A stretch of DNA of 64,000 nucleotides. Origin: Galaxea fascicularis (lineage: Eukaryota > Cnidaria > Anthozoa > Scleractinia > Euphylliidae). The notes beneath the pieces are model-generated. The model was not told where the DNA came from. It was given only the letters and a program-made list of their open reading frames with translations, and ran no database searches. Shown here piece by piece: positions 1 through 11,789 of this stretch. A program made the position numbers and the translations under genes. Numbering within the stretch: position 1 is the first letter of the stretch; every line of letters begins with the position of its first letter. The stretch is from assembly GCA_948470475.1 (NCBI GenBank), contig OX419337.1, forward strand, positions 31,682,372-31,746,371, written 5' to 3'.

Positions 1-169
1 GGCTACACCAAAAATGGCTTGGCAATGCATACCGGTATGTATTAAACAACTCCAGTAGCAATGAATTACCAGTAACCTAACTCCTTTAAAAATAGTGACA
101 ATTTGCACCCTCTTCAAATTTTGCCATGTGCTTAAAATAATAGATGCCTGTTGGCTTGCAAATTAACCG

Positions 170-368
170 TTTAACTCCCAGAATCAATTAGCATATAACT
201 TCTCCCTATAATATCAATGCATTGTCCAACAGACAGGTGATGAGAATAGACAAATTTATCAGCCTGAGGGTGTTATCTTGATATAACCCCAAATTCTCTT
301 AACTAATTGTACAGGGAAATGTATAGTGGCTAGAAAGGAGAAATGCTAATCAGATTCTGGGAGTTAAA
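170..368. mobile_element. Small inverted-repeat element (MITE), copy A
   Basis: TTTAACTCCCAGAATC at 170-185 is matched by its exact reverse complement at 353-368. The 167-bp interior is AT-rich with no ORF. A related arrangement is found at 50120-50321. Confidence 0.6.
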
Positions 369-531
369 GAGTTAGACCCTACCTACAGTTGAAACCTGAT
401 GATGGTTTAGCAGTAACCCCTGTGAAAGAGTTGAGCCAATTTGTTTTATTTTCTTGTAGGGATGCATGGTCACGAAATTTATACTTTAAATGCATAGATA
501 GTTTTTAAATTAAATATGTGCATTTTGACAG

Positions 532-3117
532 CTACAAATAAGTTACCATTAGTATGTATGATCTGTCACTATCAACTTCACAACAAATCAAAAGCTCTGT
601 GTAATCCTTTGTAAAGGCAACTTCAACTGGTCTGTGTGCTGTTCGGAAATGATGCAGAAGAAAACCAGTTTGACTGAAAATGTTTATAGTACTGTTTTCT
701 TTGACGCACACCACAAGGTTTCCATTCTTGTGATCTGCTGCAATACCTCCAAGTTGAAAGTCTCCCCATTCATGCACAGATATTCTGTCAAGATACTCGC
801 CGTACTTGTCAAAAACCATCACAGCTTGCATATTAGAATCTGCTAGAAAGAACTTGCCATTAAGAAACACTGCCTTTTCTGGGGCCTCCACATAACCATC
901 AAATGACAAGGTGAGATTTCCAGATGGACTGTACACAAGAATGCAAGGAAGGATATCCTCAACAGAATCATCATCATAATAATAATCATCATCTTCATCT
1001 TTGTCGACATCATATGAGCATGATGTTAAAATAAACCGTCCATGAATGTCAACAGATAATGATGAAAACTTGACATTTTCTTCAGGAAGAGTCACAAACT
1101 TTTTCTTAAAGTTTCCAGACATATCATAATGTAAAAGACGGTTGCTCGTGCGATTCACAACTACTATTTCATCATTACTGGAAACAGCAATATCCCAAAG
1201 ATCACCAAACTTGATGTGGAATCTATCTACGTGCTCCCCATCCTCATCAAAGATGTGCACCCAGTTTGTTGCTCGATCCACTGTCACAAAATCACCTGAA
1301 TGTCTGCAAGTTGCCACTGAGAATGGATTAAATGCTGGTATTTGACAAGTAGAACTGTCTATAGTCTTAATCACGGATCCACACCGTGAGAAATCTACAC
1401 CTCTTGAGGTTGGACGTATACAAAACATGGACCCCCGGTCCATGGACCACCCTTGTGGACCCGGTCCATGGACCACCCTGTGGACCCGGTCCATGGACCA
1501 CCCCTAATTTTTTAGCTGAATTTTACTAAAATTCTAAAAGCTCGATATAAAAATAACAAGGTATGTTTAGTGTGAGAACAGTGTTTCAAATCCATCGAGT
1601 GAAGTGCGCAGACTATGATAATTATCGCTTGCAAGGTAGTAATCTTAGAATACACATGAAAATACAATAATCTTCCTGACAAAGCCGTTCATTATTCTGT
1701 TTAGTTTCCACATCAACAATTAACGTAACAAGTGCAACAACAAACTACAAGCTGCTTGTGTATATAACAAACGCTTAACTTGTTTATTTTGTATTTACAC
1801 TTTACTTTCTCAACTGATTTGCTAGCACTGCGCACCACCTCACTGAAAGCAAAATGTGCCCATCAAGTGGTGAAAACTATAATTTTCTTTAGTCGAATTC
1901 CGTAGAGGTGAAAGAAATAAAACCATAATTGACATGATTCAGTATTAACAGAACGTAAACTCGTTCATCAAAATGCTTCAATCGTATTAAATTGTTTAGT
2001 ACCTGTCGGAGTCAGAGCTCGCCAAGTCTCCATAAATATCTAAAGAACAAAACATGCAAATATGATCGTTAATGGCGGTCAGGAAACAGAATGACATTAC
2101 TAAAATAAAAAAGAAACACTTCAGCGATCTTCTCACCTTCCACGTGTTTGTTGACCTTCAAAAATTAGGGGTGGTCCACAGGGGTGGTCCATGGACCGGG
2201 TCCACAGGGTGGTCCATGGACCGGGTCCACAAGGGTGGTCCATGGACCGGGGGTCCATGTTTTGTATACGTCCCTTGAGGTTACTGGTGCAGGTACACAA
2301 GCTGGCCAGAAACGGATGAAACATCGTGATGAGCTGAACCTGTACAGTTAAGCTTAAGTTTTCCTAACAAACATTCAGCACGGTTTATTCATCTCTACTA
2401 CGTCACTTGCTGAATCAGTGTTTGTCAGAGAGACATCATTTGCCTGGGTGAACTTACAGTTTGCCTCACTGATCTGCGTCCCCAGAGACTTGGAGATATC
2501 ATTCATACCTTCAACCTCTACACCTCGTAGGCCTTCTAGCTCGCCGATTTGAAGAACAGACTCTGCGGTTTGCATGCAACTCGATGCATTTTCGCAAAGT
2601 TCTGCACAGCTGGATTTCAGAGTTTCAAATGATTTTTCCCTTAGGTTTTCTCTTAACTGAATTTCTTGTTCGCGCACTATAGTGACAACATCATCCGCCA
2701 GGGATTTAATTTGCTGCTTGATTTCTTCATCTTTGGTCGTAGCAGTTTGATAGCGGTCTTCCATTTCTTTGATAGCAGTTGTGGCACCTTCCACTTTCTC
2801 TTTGCATATCTTTATTGCCTCTCTTATAACTTTCTTCTCTTTTCTTCCCGGGGTACGTTCGATCAAACGTACTAATAAAATTAATGATTTTTTGGAAAAG
2901 CAGCAACTCCACCCCTCGGAATAATTGATTTGACACGACACACAGGACATTCAATGGCATCATTTCGTTTCTTTACCATTCCCTCCAGGCAATACTGACA
3001 AACATTGTGAGCACAGCTAGGAAGGCACTTGGGCTCTTCAAACTCCTCTAAGCAGATAGGACAACTGATTTCTTTTTCAACCTCTGCGACCATGTCGTAC
3101 TCTATGGAGGTCGCCAT
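532..3117 (-). pseudogene. TRIM-type RING / coiled-coil / NHL gene, disrupted
   Basis: Read on the minus strand, an ATG at 3117 in a good context opens a RING finger. The cysteine/histidine spacing CPICLEEF...CxxCAHNVCQxC...CPVC is visible in 3117-2900, which suggests an E3 ubiquitin ligase. The frame stops at 2881. The expected continuation (LLVRLIERTPG, then a long charged coiled coil) is in another frame at about 2878-2375, and removing 5 nt at about 2879-2883 would restore the join. After the coil the frame meets stops at about 2340-2377. The C-terminal part, 1402-532, is a six-bladed NHL-repeat-like region with an acidic loop (DEDDDYYYDDDS); it shares the coil frame once the transposon at 1412-2273 is removed. 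Family knowledge: RING-coil-NHL proteins are TRIM2/3/71-like, and the family is expanded in corals. B-boxes are not visible. Inference: a recently inactivated paralogue. Undetected short introns are the alternative, but they would not explain the insertion. Confidence 0.75.
1412..2273. mobile_element. Foldback-type DNA transposon with 9-bp target duplication
   Basis: The two ends are exact inverted repeats starting GGACGTATACAAAACATGG and ending with its complement. Each inner arm is a small minisatellite built on the palindrome GGTCCATGGACC (1433-1502 and 2167-2255). CTTGAGGTT lies directly outside both ends (1403-1411 and 2274-2282), a perfect 9-bp target duplication. The 660-bp core has no convincing ORF, so the element is non-autonomous. 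Tandem-repeat arms plus 9-bp duplications fit foldback elements or Mutator-like elements. The insertion splits the TRIM coding sequence. Confidence 0.85.
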
Positions 3118-3129
3118 TGTTAGGGCCTC

Positions 3130-3560
3130 TTCATATGAGCCCGGTTAACCGGGCTGGATCGGTTACCGAGATGAAATAGGTTTCTGTTCATATGGCGACT
3201 TTCAGCCCGCTTTCCGAGATGAAACATTTGAAAAATTGGTGACGCGACCATTCAGGCATGAAATCTAACGAACAAGCCTGGCGAGAATTTCTCGATTTTC
3301 TTTGTTTAAGCAGCCTCAAATTTCCTTTGACTTTACGTTAACTATCAAATGAAACTATTCCGAATTTCATTTTCGAAGAAAAGAGAGGTAAAATCTCGGT
3401 TATGTCATAAAATATCCGTTCTATCACGAAAAAACATTGTATTACTTTCCTCCCGGTAACCGGGCTGAAGTGTTCATATGGCAAAAATGTTCGGTTCCCG
3501 AGATCCCGGTTGGAAAAACCGAGATCTCGGCAACCGAGCCAGCCCGCCCTCTCATATGAA
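3130..3560. mobile_element. Foldback MITE with CCCGGTTAACCGGG-type subrepeats
   Basis: TTCATATGAG at the left end is mirrored by CTCATATGAA at the right. Further inward, short palindromic motifs (CCCGGTTAACCGGG, CGAGATCTCGG, TTCATATGGC) recur on both arms. No coding potential. It lies immediately upstream of the RING exon, so it may occupy the promoter of that locus. Confidence 0.6.
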
Positions 3561-3620
3561 CACATCGAAATTTTTACAAACGATTTAGCGGTGTGGTGTG
3601 GCGAGATCTCGGAAACCAGG

Positions 3621-3920
3621 TTCATAAAGGACCATCAAGGTAATGCGAGAACTCAGACCCCGAAAACTCAGACTCCGAAAACATGAATTGCTCTCCTATG
3701 GTCACGCAATGTTCATATGCAACAGCGATTGGGCGAGATATTTATCTTGTCCGGTTGATCGCCGGCGCGTCGATCAAAGAGTGTAAGACAAAAAAGGTTA
3801 AAAACAGCAGCCGACACCGTTTCTCAAATCAGTTTTCAGACCTTTTTTCAGACCCGAAAACTCAGACATCTTGAGATTTAACTCGTATCAGTTCTCATTA
3901 CCTTGATGGTCCTTTATGAA
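3621..3920. mobile_element. 300-bp MITE with near-perfect 30-bp terminal inverted repeats
   Basis: TTCATAAAGGACCATCAAGG begins at 3621, and its reverse complement ends at 3920; pairing continues inward through GTAATG and AGAACT. Inside are copies of a CGAAAACTCAGAC motif near 3660-3680 and 3850. A further inverted copy lies outside the element at about 4348-4366. No target duplication could be fixed. Confidence 0.6.
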
Positions 3921-4640
3921 CGATGACCACAAGCAACAGCCTTCGCTGGTATCGCTAGCGTATTTCCGGCGAGTGACAGCCGATCGCAGGCTAGTTTATC
4001 GCTGCCTCGTCGATTTAAAAACAGTGAAAAACCGACGATCGATGTTTAGAAGAGTAGCCGGCATTAATTCTGATTACATTTGGTGGCCACGCTTTTACCG
4101 AAGAAATAGAAAGACAGAGTGGCTGTGACAAGTGTAAATCAGAGTCGCTGTAAGAATTATTCAAAAGTCTGTTTGGTATCCATAGAGCTCGAAGACTCTT
4201 GTCACGCAATCACCACACAATTAGAGATTTGCTGTTTAATAATAACAAAATTAAACATTCACTAGGATTCGGAGTACTGTCAAAGCTAAACTAAAGTATA
4301 TAGCTGAAATAGTGCTAAACAGAACGGACTTCCCGTGTTAGGTTTGTCGGGGTCTGAGTTTTCGTGACACCCTGTTTGCAGTATCTAACGAAAGTCGCAT
4401 GAAAGCGAGGCCAAAGGGCCCTTGTTGGCTAAAAATTGAAGAGTTTATGTAAGTGTATGGGGCGTTAACCGTTTCGAGTCGGAGAAATGCATTTTCTTCA
4501 CAAATTACCCACGTATCTTGATAATTATAAGATCAAAAGTATAGTAAGAGTAAATTTAAGGTCTAACAGGCGAGTTGTGAAATGCTAACAGCTGAGCGAA
4601 CAGCTCTTTGAACTCGAGTAATTATTACCTCGGCAGTATA
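3921..4640. other. Intergenic, no gene seen
   Basis: Short ORFs only, none with recognisable domains. A stray copy of the CGAAAACTCAGAC-type motif lies at about 4348-4366. Confidence 0.5.
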
Positions 4641-4644
4641 GGCT

Positions 4645-4710
4645 AAATTTCAGCCGTTCTCTGGCAGCTTACAGTCAATTTTGGATTTTGTTGATCAATA
4701 ATAAAATAGA
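4645..4710. repeat. Dispersed repeat, partner of 9270-9345
   Basis: The complement of this stretch (GATCAACAAAATCCAAAATT, GACTGTAAGC, GAACGGCTGAAATT) recurs at 9270-9345 in the opposite orientation with a few differences. It abuts the Penelope-like fragment and may belong to its flank. Confidence 0.5.
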
Positions 4711-4718
4711 ACCAAGTG

Positions 4719-5713
4719 ATTTTTAAGAAGATTACGACTATTTTTAATTTATAGGACATGTTTCCATGTTGGGAACATCATCGACAGTTACAGAATATTT
4801 GGAAAAAGCCGTTGGGACTATATAACAACTAGGCGAAAATTTTTGTCACTTTTCGACTGTATCAATAGTCAACATTCCAATATACTTCACGATGGAGAAA
4901 TCAGGACATTAATTGACAGGGTTTTTAAAATCAACAATACTTGGCTAGGTTTCCACAAGGACATTATGAAATTAATTTTCATTTTGCGCAAGAATCTTTT
5001 CCCCGTTCATCTCATCGATAAATGCATCTACCGATATTTGACTGAACACAGCCATTGACCGTTATATATGGCTCCACTCAAACACCTCCTTCCTTTAATA
5101 CTTGTACAAGTTACCTTATTTAGGCCGTTCTTCTGCTGTAGCTCAAATTAAGCAAAATACGCCCCCTTATTAATCATTATTGCAATGATCTTGACATCAA
5201 ACTAGTTTTTACCACGTTCAAATTAAGAAATCTTTAGTCATGGAAGGATTCCGTCCCTAGAGAACTCCGTCCACGTGTGATTTACAAATTTACTTGTGCT
5301 TGCTGCAATGCTTGCTATATCGGCGAAACTGGTCGTCATTTTTCCACACGGGTCCGTAAAGGCATCTCTCTTCAGACAAGTCCTCACACATCTTCAAACA
5401 TTTACAAAGCTCAGAACGTTGTCGTCAATCTTGCTCTGCGAATTGTTTCGAAACCTTGATTCCACCCCCACTAAATTTCAGCTTAAACTCAAGGAGGCTA
5501 GGCATATAAATTGGGAAAAGCCCAATCTAAATCAACAAGTTCATCACCTCAACCTGAGACTTACGCCTTGGGCTTTTTTAAAAATCCTTTCGTCTAGTTG
5601 TTATATAGTCCCAACGGTTTTTTCCAAATATTCTGCAACTGACGATGATGTTGGTGACACCGAAACATGTTTTATGAATTAAAAAATGCCGTAATCTTCT
5701 TAAAAATCCCGAT
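4719..5713 (+). mobile_element. Penelope-like retroelement, degenerate 3' fragment with inverted terminal repeats
   Basis: Frames on the plus strand encode the tail of a reverse transcriptase (4843-5058: NTWLGFHKDI, FILRKNLFP, IDKCI) and then a GIY-YIG-type endonuclease domain (about 5268-5574: IYKFTCACCNACYIGETGRH, and later PTKFQLKLKEARHINWEKP). This order is diagnostic of Penelope-like elements. Frameshifts and stops break both parts, so it is dead. About 110 bp at 4719-4830 reappears inverted at 5590-5713, including the 20-bp stretch around GTTGTTATATAGTCCCAACG. Both arms carry a hammerhead-like core. Confidence 0.8.
5630..5680 (+). ncRNA. Hammerhead-ribozyme-like motif in Penelope terminal repeat
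   Basis: CTGACGA (CUGANGA core) at 5639-5645 is followed by a potential stem II (ATGTT...GACAC) and GAAA at 5662-5665. The inverted copy at 4761-4787 (minus) reads CTGTCGA, stem ATGTT CCC AACAT, then GAAA; its core is mutated but stem II is retained. Hammerheads are known in Penelope-like terminal repeats. Stem I pairing here is weak, so activity is doubtful. Confidence 0.35.
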
Positions 5714-8700
5714 TTACTTTCTGCTGTCTCGGCCTTTTGGTTCCAAAATAGAAACATCTTATAATTCACAAGACCTTTTAGAGACCAGTCAGAGTTTTTT
5801 TTTTTGGTCATGGCCCTTTGGTTGTAAATTGTTTGAACCGAGCAGTTTGTTGGTATTTTAGCAGAAAAAATTCCAGTCATAATAATTAATTTTTCGAAGA
5901 TCGAAAGGCAGCTTTACTTTGTCTATATTAACCTGAATTAATTTTCTTTTGCCATTCAACAGGAGCACCCAACGAGCCATTTTTTTCAAAATGCATCAAA
6001 ATATATCACGGCCATAAAATAAACCAAAAATTAGCCTTTCTTTTTGGAGCAGTTTTTGAGCTATTTTGTGTAAACAAAATCGCTCTATGTCAGCATGAAG
6101 CTCAAGAAATTCTTCCTTGGTCGGGTGGTCTACCTTGAACCAATGAAATAAAGGTTTCTTTAGATGGCATTGTTTCAGCCAGGGGCCAATCTAATTCCCT
6201 GTTTAAAGGTGTCTTTGAAAGCATGTGGTCAGCGATGGTCAGCACTGAGACTAAGTTACACATGCGTGTTGATTTCGCTTAAAGGAACATCAGCGTGGAA
6301 TGTCACGCGTCATCTATCTGTTGTTGCGTGATGTATTTATTACTATCACACCAAGGGGTACCACCGTTATGGTAGTCTTTCCGGAGAAAAGGGTTTGTAC
6401 ATTTAACGCATGCGTGAATGACAACAATAGGCGCGAGATACTGGAGTCAGATTAGAATGAAGTATGAGTTGTGCTGTTTCGATGGATGATGAAGGTAGTA
6501 AGGTGGGGACGAAAGTATTTGAAGTTTACGGCCGCGGCTTGTTGGTTATAACAACCGTGTGTTTAGTCTCCTTCGCAGACGCTCTTTTGGTTCGTCACGC
6601 AATCTTTCCTTCCCAATGAACGTCTGCTGAAACGAGCAGCAGATTCGTTTCCCATTGTTAGCAAAGATCAGCCGGAGTCCACGTAAAAATTACTACAGAG
6701 CCAATCAGCACTAAGTTACTGTGTAATGAAAAGCCTGACGTCTCACGTTTTCGAGGGAAGTGTCTTTACTATTTTGAATTACGTGTGATGCACAACCTGC
6801 GCCTCCTGGAAAGTCCTTCAATGATTTTCAGCATCTTTGAATTCAGTCATCCCGATGAAAACGAAAGTAGAACTATGTTAGTGGCACTCGACCACTTCTG
6901 AGGAGAATTTTTAAGGGTTAAAAACAGTGAAATTTAGTTTTTGAGAATTGAAACGTCGAGTTATTCGAACAACCCGTAGTGTAACCGCGAGAGACCTAGC
7001 AGGGAAGAAATGCCGTTCTGAGATCAAGCAGTGTTCTTTAAATCGCATATTACTATATGCCATTGAACTGATTGAATGCTCTGATTATCGGAAATAATAC
7101 AGGCGGTGAAAAGCGGCAAAAAACGTTAAACGAATAATGCTAGTGGTAATTGATTCAGCATCAAGGTAATTTGGTTGAGCGGTTCCTACTCGGAGGCAAA
7201 TATTTCGTTTCGAAGTGGACGAGTGCTTAGTTTTGTAATTTTTCTTGTGTTTTTTTTTTGGTTCCTTTGCTTATTTTGTCAAAACCGCAAGAACATTGTT
7301 AAAACTGGAAGAGCATTGTGTGACGAAAATAAACATATGTTTGACGGATTTGAAAACTATAAATATTAGTCTAATCAGAAGTGGCTGTTTCCACAAGGAC
7401 CACAAGTGATAATTGCACGGAAGAAAAATGCTATGGAAGAGAATCCTTAATCTGGATATTTGTTCCCCTTGAAGTGAAGCCGTTTTTATGTTAAACAATG
7501 AAAATGGTGATTTCGGATAGTGAGCAATGTCATTTGTCAAATTACTTTTGTCTCTCACATGTAAACAGGCACCAAGACATACAGGCCTGTTTATCAAATG
7601 CGATTTTCAACTTTGATCTATCACGTACATACGTTTGGTAATAGGAAGTTCTTTGGTTAATTCCCACATGAATAACGCAACGCTGTTGGTTAAATGCGAC
7701 TCCGAACTTTGATCGGTCACGTGCATCCAACACGACCTTTGATCAATCACAAGATTTGCACGCGGTCAATTCAATTTGTTTACAACAACTTCTAATTGAA
7801 TTTATTTTCTGTTACAATGATTGGTCACTTTTAACCGTTTTTTATTGGTTACTTTTCTCAACTTCAATTTTCTCTTCTTCTTATTGGCGGATTTCGATCC
7901 GTTGTTTGTCTGTTGATCGGGTTTTTTAATATTGTACAACTGTTGACGCTCTTAATTCGGAGGAACTTATTTTGGAAGTAATTGGTGGTTTGTTTTCGAG
8001 TCGGTAAGTTTAATATTGCCCTTATTTCGGGATATAACGCGGTGTTACGCTCATCTGCTTACTGTACCTAGACGTTGTCAGCAAAAGGCCTAACACTAAA
8101 ATAAGAGCGTTTGTTTAGGTCGGGCTATTTTTGCTGTCCGAAGTAAAAAGTACAAAGCACTTGAAAATCAGAAATCGATCAATTATGGCAATTACATTTA
8201 TATTCGTTATCAGTACTATTTGTTCAACGTTGATTTGTTTTTGCTGGTGTTGTATATTACGTTGTGTTTGGTGGTTCGTTTGTTTGCGAATATTTCTTCA
8301 TGTGGTCCTGGAACTGTTTCAGCATGTGTACGTATATTTTGGGGGTTTTGAGGGACCGGAAGAATATAGTGTTTGCGAAAGTGCGGAGAAAGAAAATGAA
8401 CAAATAATAGAAAATATATTACATATCGGTTATTGCGGAATTAATGAAACTCTTGTTTCAAAAAATGTAGGATGAATGACTATTTAATTGGTACAAATCA
8501 AACTCAAAATCAGTCTTAGAAATAAGAAAACTAAACAAAAATCAAATGAAAAACAGTTTGCTCGTACTTCTCCGATACCATAGCAAAAACCAAAAGCGCC
8601 ACAGATAAATGACTCACCATTCAACCATTTTCTGACTTCTCCCTGTCTTATCAACATTTTACCACTCTTCACAAAATAGCTCAAGCACGCATTGCGTGCC

Positions 8701-9269
8701 TATGTTTCTACCTGCTGGGAAATTTTTATCTGTTTCACACTCCCAGCAAACACTGGCCACAAATTTCGTTTGCCTGCAGGGCCAGGCGGAAGTTTCCCAG
8801 CCAGCAAGTATAAAAACGACAATTAAATACATCGTACGCCAAAAATGGGCGCGGCGAAAGGCCTCAAATCTAGCCTTCAGTTAAGGTGGGGGAGAGGAGG
8901 GGGGGGTTTACAGGTGAAAATCACTACTAATAACCCTCAATGAAAGGAATTCTCCCAGGATAGGAGCGACCACTTTTTTCCAGTAACTTCCCAATGGCTG
9001 CTTTTCCAGCCAACGCGTATACCCCCTGCAAAACACCTCCTTTGGGTGCCCCTAATTCAAATACATGAACGTTTCCTTTACACCTGAGGCAGCTCGATGC
9101 CAATCATTAATTTTCTCAAAATAGCCGTGTGATAAGCAGTAACAGAATCAGAAATTTGACAGTATTTGCGAGACATGTTTACGCGAGTCTCTCTGCCAAT
9201 AATAGACATTTTCATTCAGATCGAAGCCCAAATGTGTCTTTTTTTTAAGTTCTTATAAATTATAAGACG
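5711..9269. other. Intergenic, no supported gene
   Basis: Only short low-information ORFs. The longest (8131-8475, plus, 114 residues) is hydrophobic at its start but has no recognised motif, no splice context and AT-rich composition. At 7600-7760 the phrase CTTTGATC-NN-TCAC recurs about three times. Confidence 0.45.
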
Positions 9270-9345
9270 GTTTCGTCTCATTGATCAACAAAACCCAAAA
9301 TTGACTGTATTAAATATAAGCTACTGAAGAACGGCTGAAATTCAG
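9270..9345. repeat. Dispersed repeat, inverted partner of 4645-4710
   Basis: It shares GATCAACAAAA, CCAAAATTGACTGTA and GAACGGCTGAAATT with the complement of 4645-4710. Length and identity suggest an old transposon end. Confidence 0.5.
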
Positions 9346-10560
9346 GCTGTGTCTACACGGATCACTCATCGATTCTGGGAACCCAGGTAACTATGACTCG
9401 ATACAAAAAACGACACGATATGACAGACACTCGATAAACGATTTGTTGCCAAAGTGAGGTTCTATCGTGGGCTCACTCGTTCAGAACGAAGTTTATAAAT
9501 GACCCTCGAAATCTCGTCTACACTATACCGGGTAGCGTGTCATGTCGAAATGACTGAAATACTACGGCCTGGTACTGTATGAACAGAAACGGCCGAGAAC
9601 AAGAACAAGTCGTGGCGATTCACTTTCAAGATCGACGCGGCGCAGCTTCGCTACGTTACAGAAATCACCCCGAAATCAGCGTTGTATGTGTGAACAAAAT
9701 CCCTATCCGATATGGTTTTCGGGCCGGCCCAAGAGCCATTCGCTATAGTGTAGACTGGCGAGGGAATAATTATCCATGTTCAGAGAAGTCGCGAGGAAAA
9801 TCTGTCCGCTAAAGTGTTAGAATTAAATCTCTCACCTTTATACTTTTGAGCTTGCGCATGCATTTATTAAGTTTCGTGGTTAATTTGTGAAGGGAAAAAA
9901 ATGCATTTTTCCAATGCTCCAAACGCTTATACCAACTTTATAATTTTTAGCCGGTGAGGGCCCCTAGGCCTCGCTTCTACAAGTGAATTCCGGTTTTTTT
10001 TTTTGGATCGGCGTATTGTCCCTGCTAGCCATTTTTGTCCAAAAATCTGGTGGCAGGAACTGGTTTGAATTTTTGGAAATTGAGACCCTTGCCTGTGAAC
10101 ATGTTCGTGTCCCTGCGACCAAATGAAAATAAAGCGATCACAGATCGGCATAATAATATAAACTTCCATAAAACCTTACGGGCTCTGTTTTTAAAAAGAT
10201 CGCACACTGCACAATCCGTCAGAAGGAGGGGGGGTGGGGTGGGGGTGTCTGCTTCGTGTTCAATCACTACCCAAAACGTCCTAAAATCTATAATAACTAT
10301 ATCGTCTGTCCTTTTCGCCAAAGAAAGGTATAATTTCAAAGAAGCTTCCTAACCTTTTGACGGATGTCGGATTAAGGACCTATCGGGTGGGAGTTTAGTG
10401 GTTCATTTTGAAACGGAGTATGCCGTATCGTGTACATTGAGGAAAAAGTTGGATGGGGGTTGGGAAACTGGGCGTAGACTGAGCCGGGCAGGAAGTTTAC
10501 CGGACCAACAGAAGGAACTTGGAAACTTGTGGAAACCAGGAGACAATTACATGCAATTAC
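9346..10560. other. Intergenic, no supported gene
   Basis: Possible remains of an inverted-repeat element (GTGTCTACACGG near 9355, TAGTGTAGACTGG near 9746), but the arms do not extend convincingly. No coding domains were recognised. Confidence 0.4.
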
Positions 10561-10566
10561 TTTGCA

Positions 10567-10765
10567 CTTAGCGTGGTCGCAACGAGGTACATGTTTTCGT
10601 CCGTGATCCCATCTTTTGACCAAAAATTCTCATTCGTGATCCCAAAAACGTGGGAAAGTCTGATCCATGATCCCACGAAAATTTGCTAACCTGACACCAT
10701 GACTTGTGATCCCAGATCCCGGGTCTGTGATCCCTGATCCCGTGAACCGCGTAACGACCAAGCAA
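10567..10765. repeat. GTGATCCC-motif repeat element
   Basis: GTGATCCC or GATCCC recurs at irregular spacing about eight times in 200 bp. Outer ends GTGGTCGCAACG and CGTAACGACC are roughly complementary, suggesting a foldback element made of degenerate short repeats. Confidence 0.45.
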
Positions 10766-10921
10766 AATGAAAATAAAGCCTGATCGTAGTTTAATATGTC
10801 AAAACTTGATTGCAGGACCATCGAAATTTTACCTGGTTATCTCTGCCACCAGTTGTTGGAGTGATTTGTGCAGGGAGGCAACTGAGTCAATCTAAATCAA
10901 TTGCCTTGTCGTAAATATCTT

Positions 10922-11371
<450 letters not shown>

Positions 11372-11705
11372 AACTTTTATATAGTGCAGATACAGCAGCT
11401 CTATGCGCTTTACACAATATTCACACGATAGTAAAAACTAAAATTAAATTTGAAAAAAAGAAAAGGAAGAGAAAACAACGTTAATTAAGGAGTGTATTCG
11501 ACGGTCTGGCTAAAGTTATCCACACTGAATTGTCACGCCTGTTTTCCAAGGCATGGCTGAGCATATAAATCGTGCAATCAGTCGTGATAATGTGACGCTC
11601 ATACGGTGCGGTTTTATTGCTCAAAAAAACGCCTTTAACGTTGATACTGTCGTCTTCACTGTGGATGTCCGTCGTCTTCGACTGTGGCTGTTTGCGGACT
11701 GTCTG

Positions 11706-11711
11706 TTTATT
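11706..11711 (-). terminator. Poly(A) signal candidate for the receptor gene
   Basis: AATAAA on the minus strand about 80 nt past the receptor stop codon; the trinucleotide array begins about 335 bp further on. Position fits a short 3' UTR, but no cleavage evidence can be read from DNA. Confidence 0.4.
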
Positions 11712-11789
11712 GCATCCATCCATGATATTGGCATGGGCGCTTTTGGAAGTGTTCACTTTCCTGACTCAGGGAAAGCTTTACTTTCATGC

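Noticed and set aside
8131..8475. 114-residue ORF with hydrophobic N-terminus
   Set aside because: No recognisable family, AT-rich, no splice or promoter context; the length is within chance for this composition.
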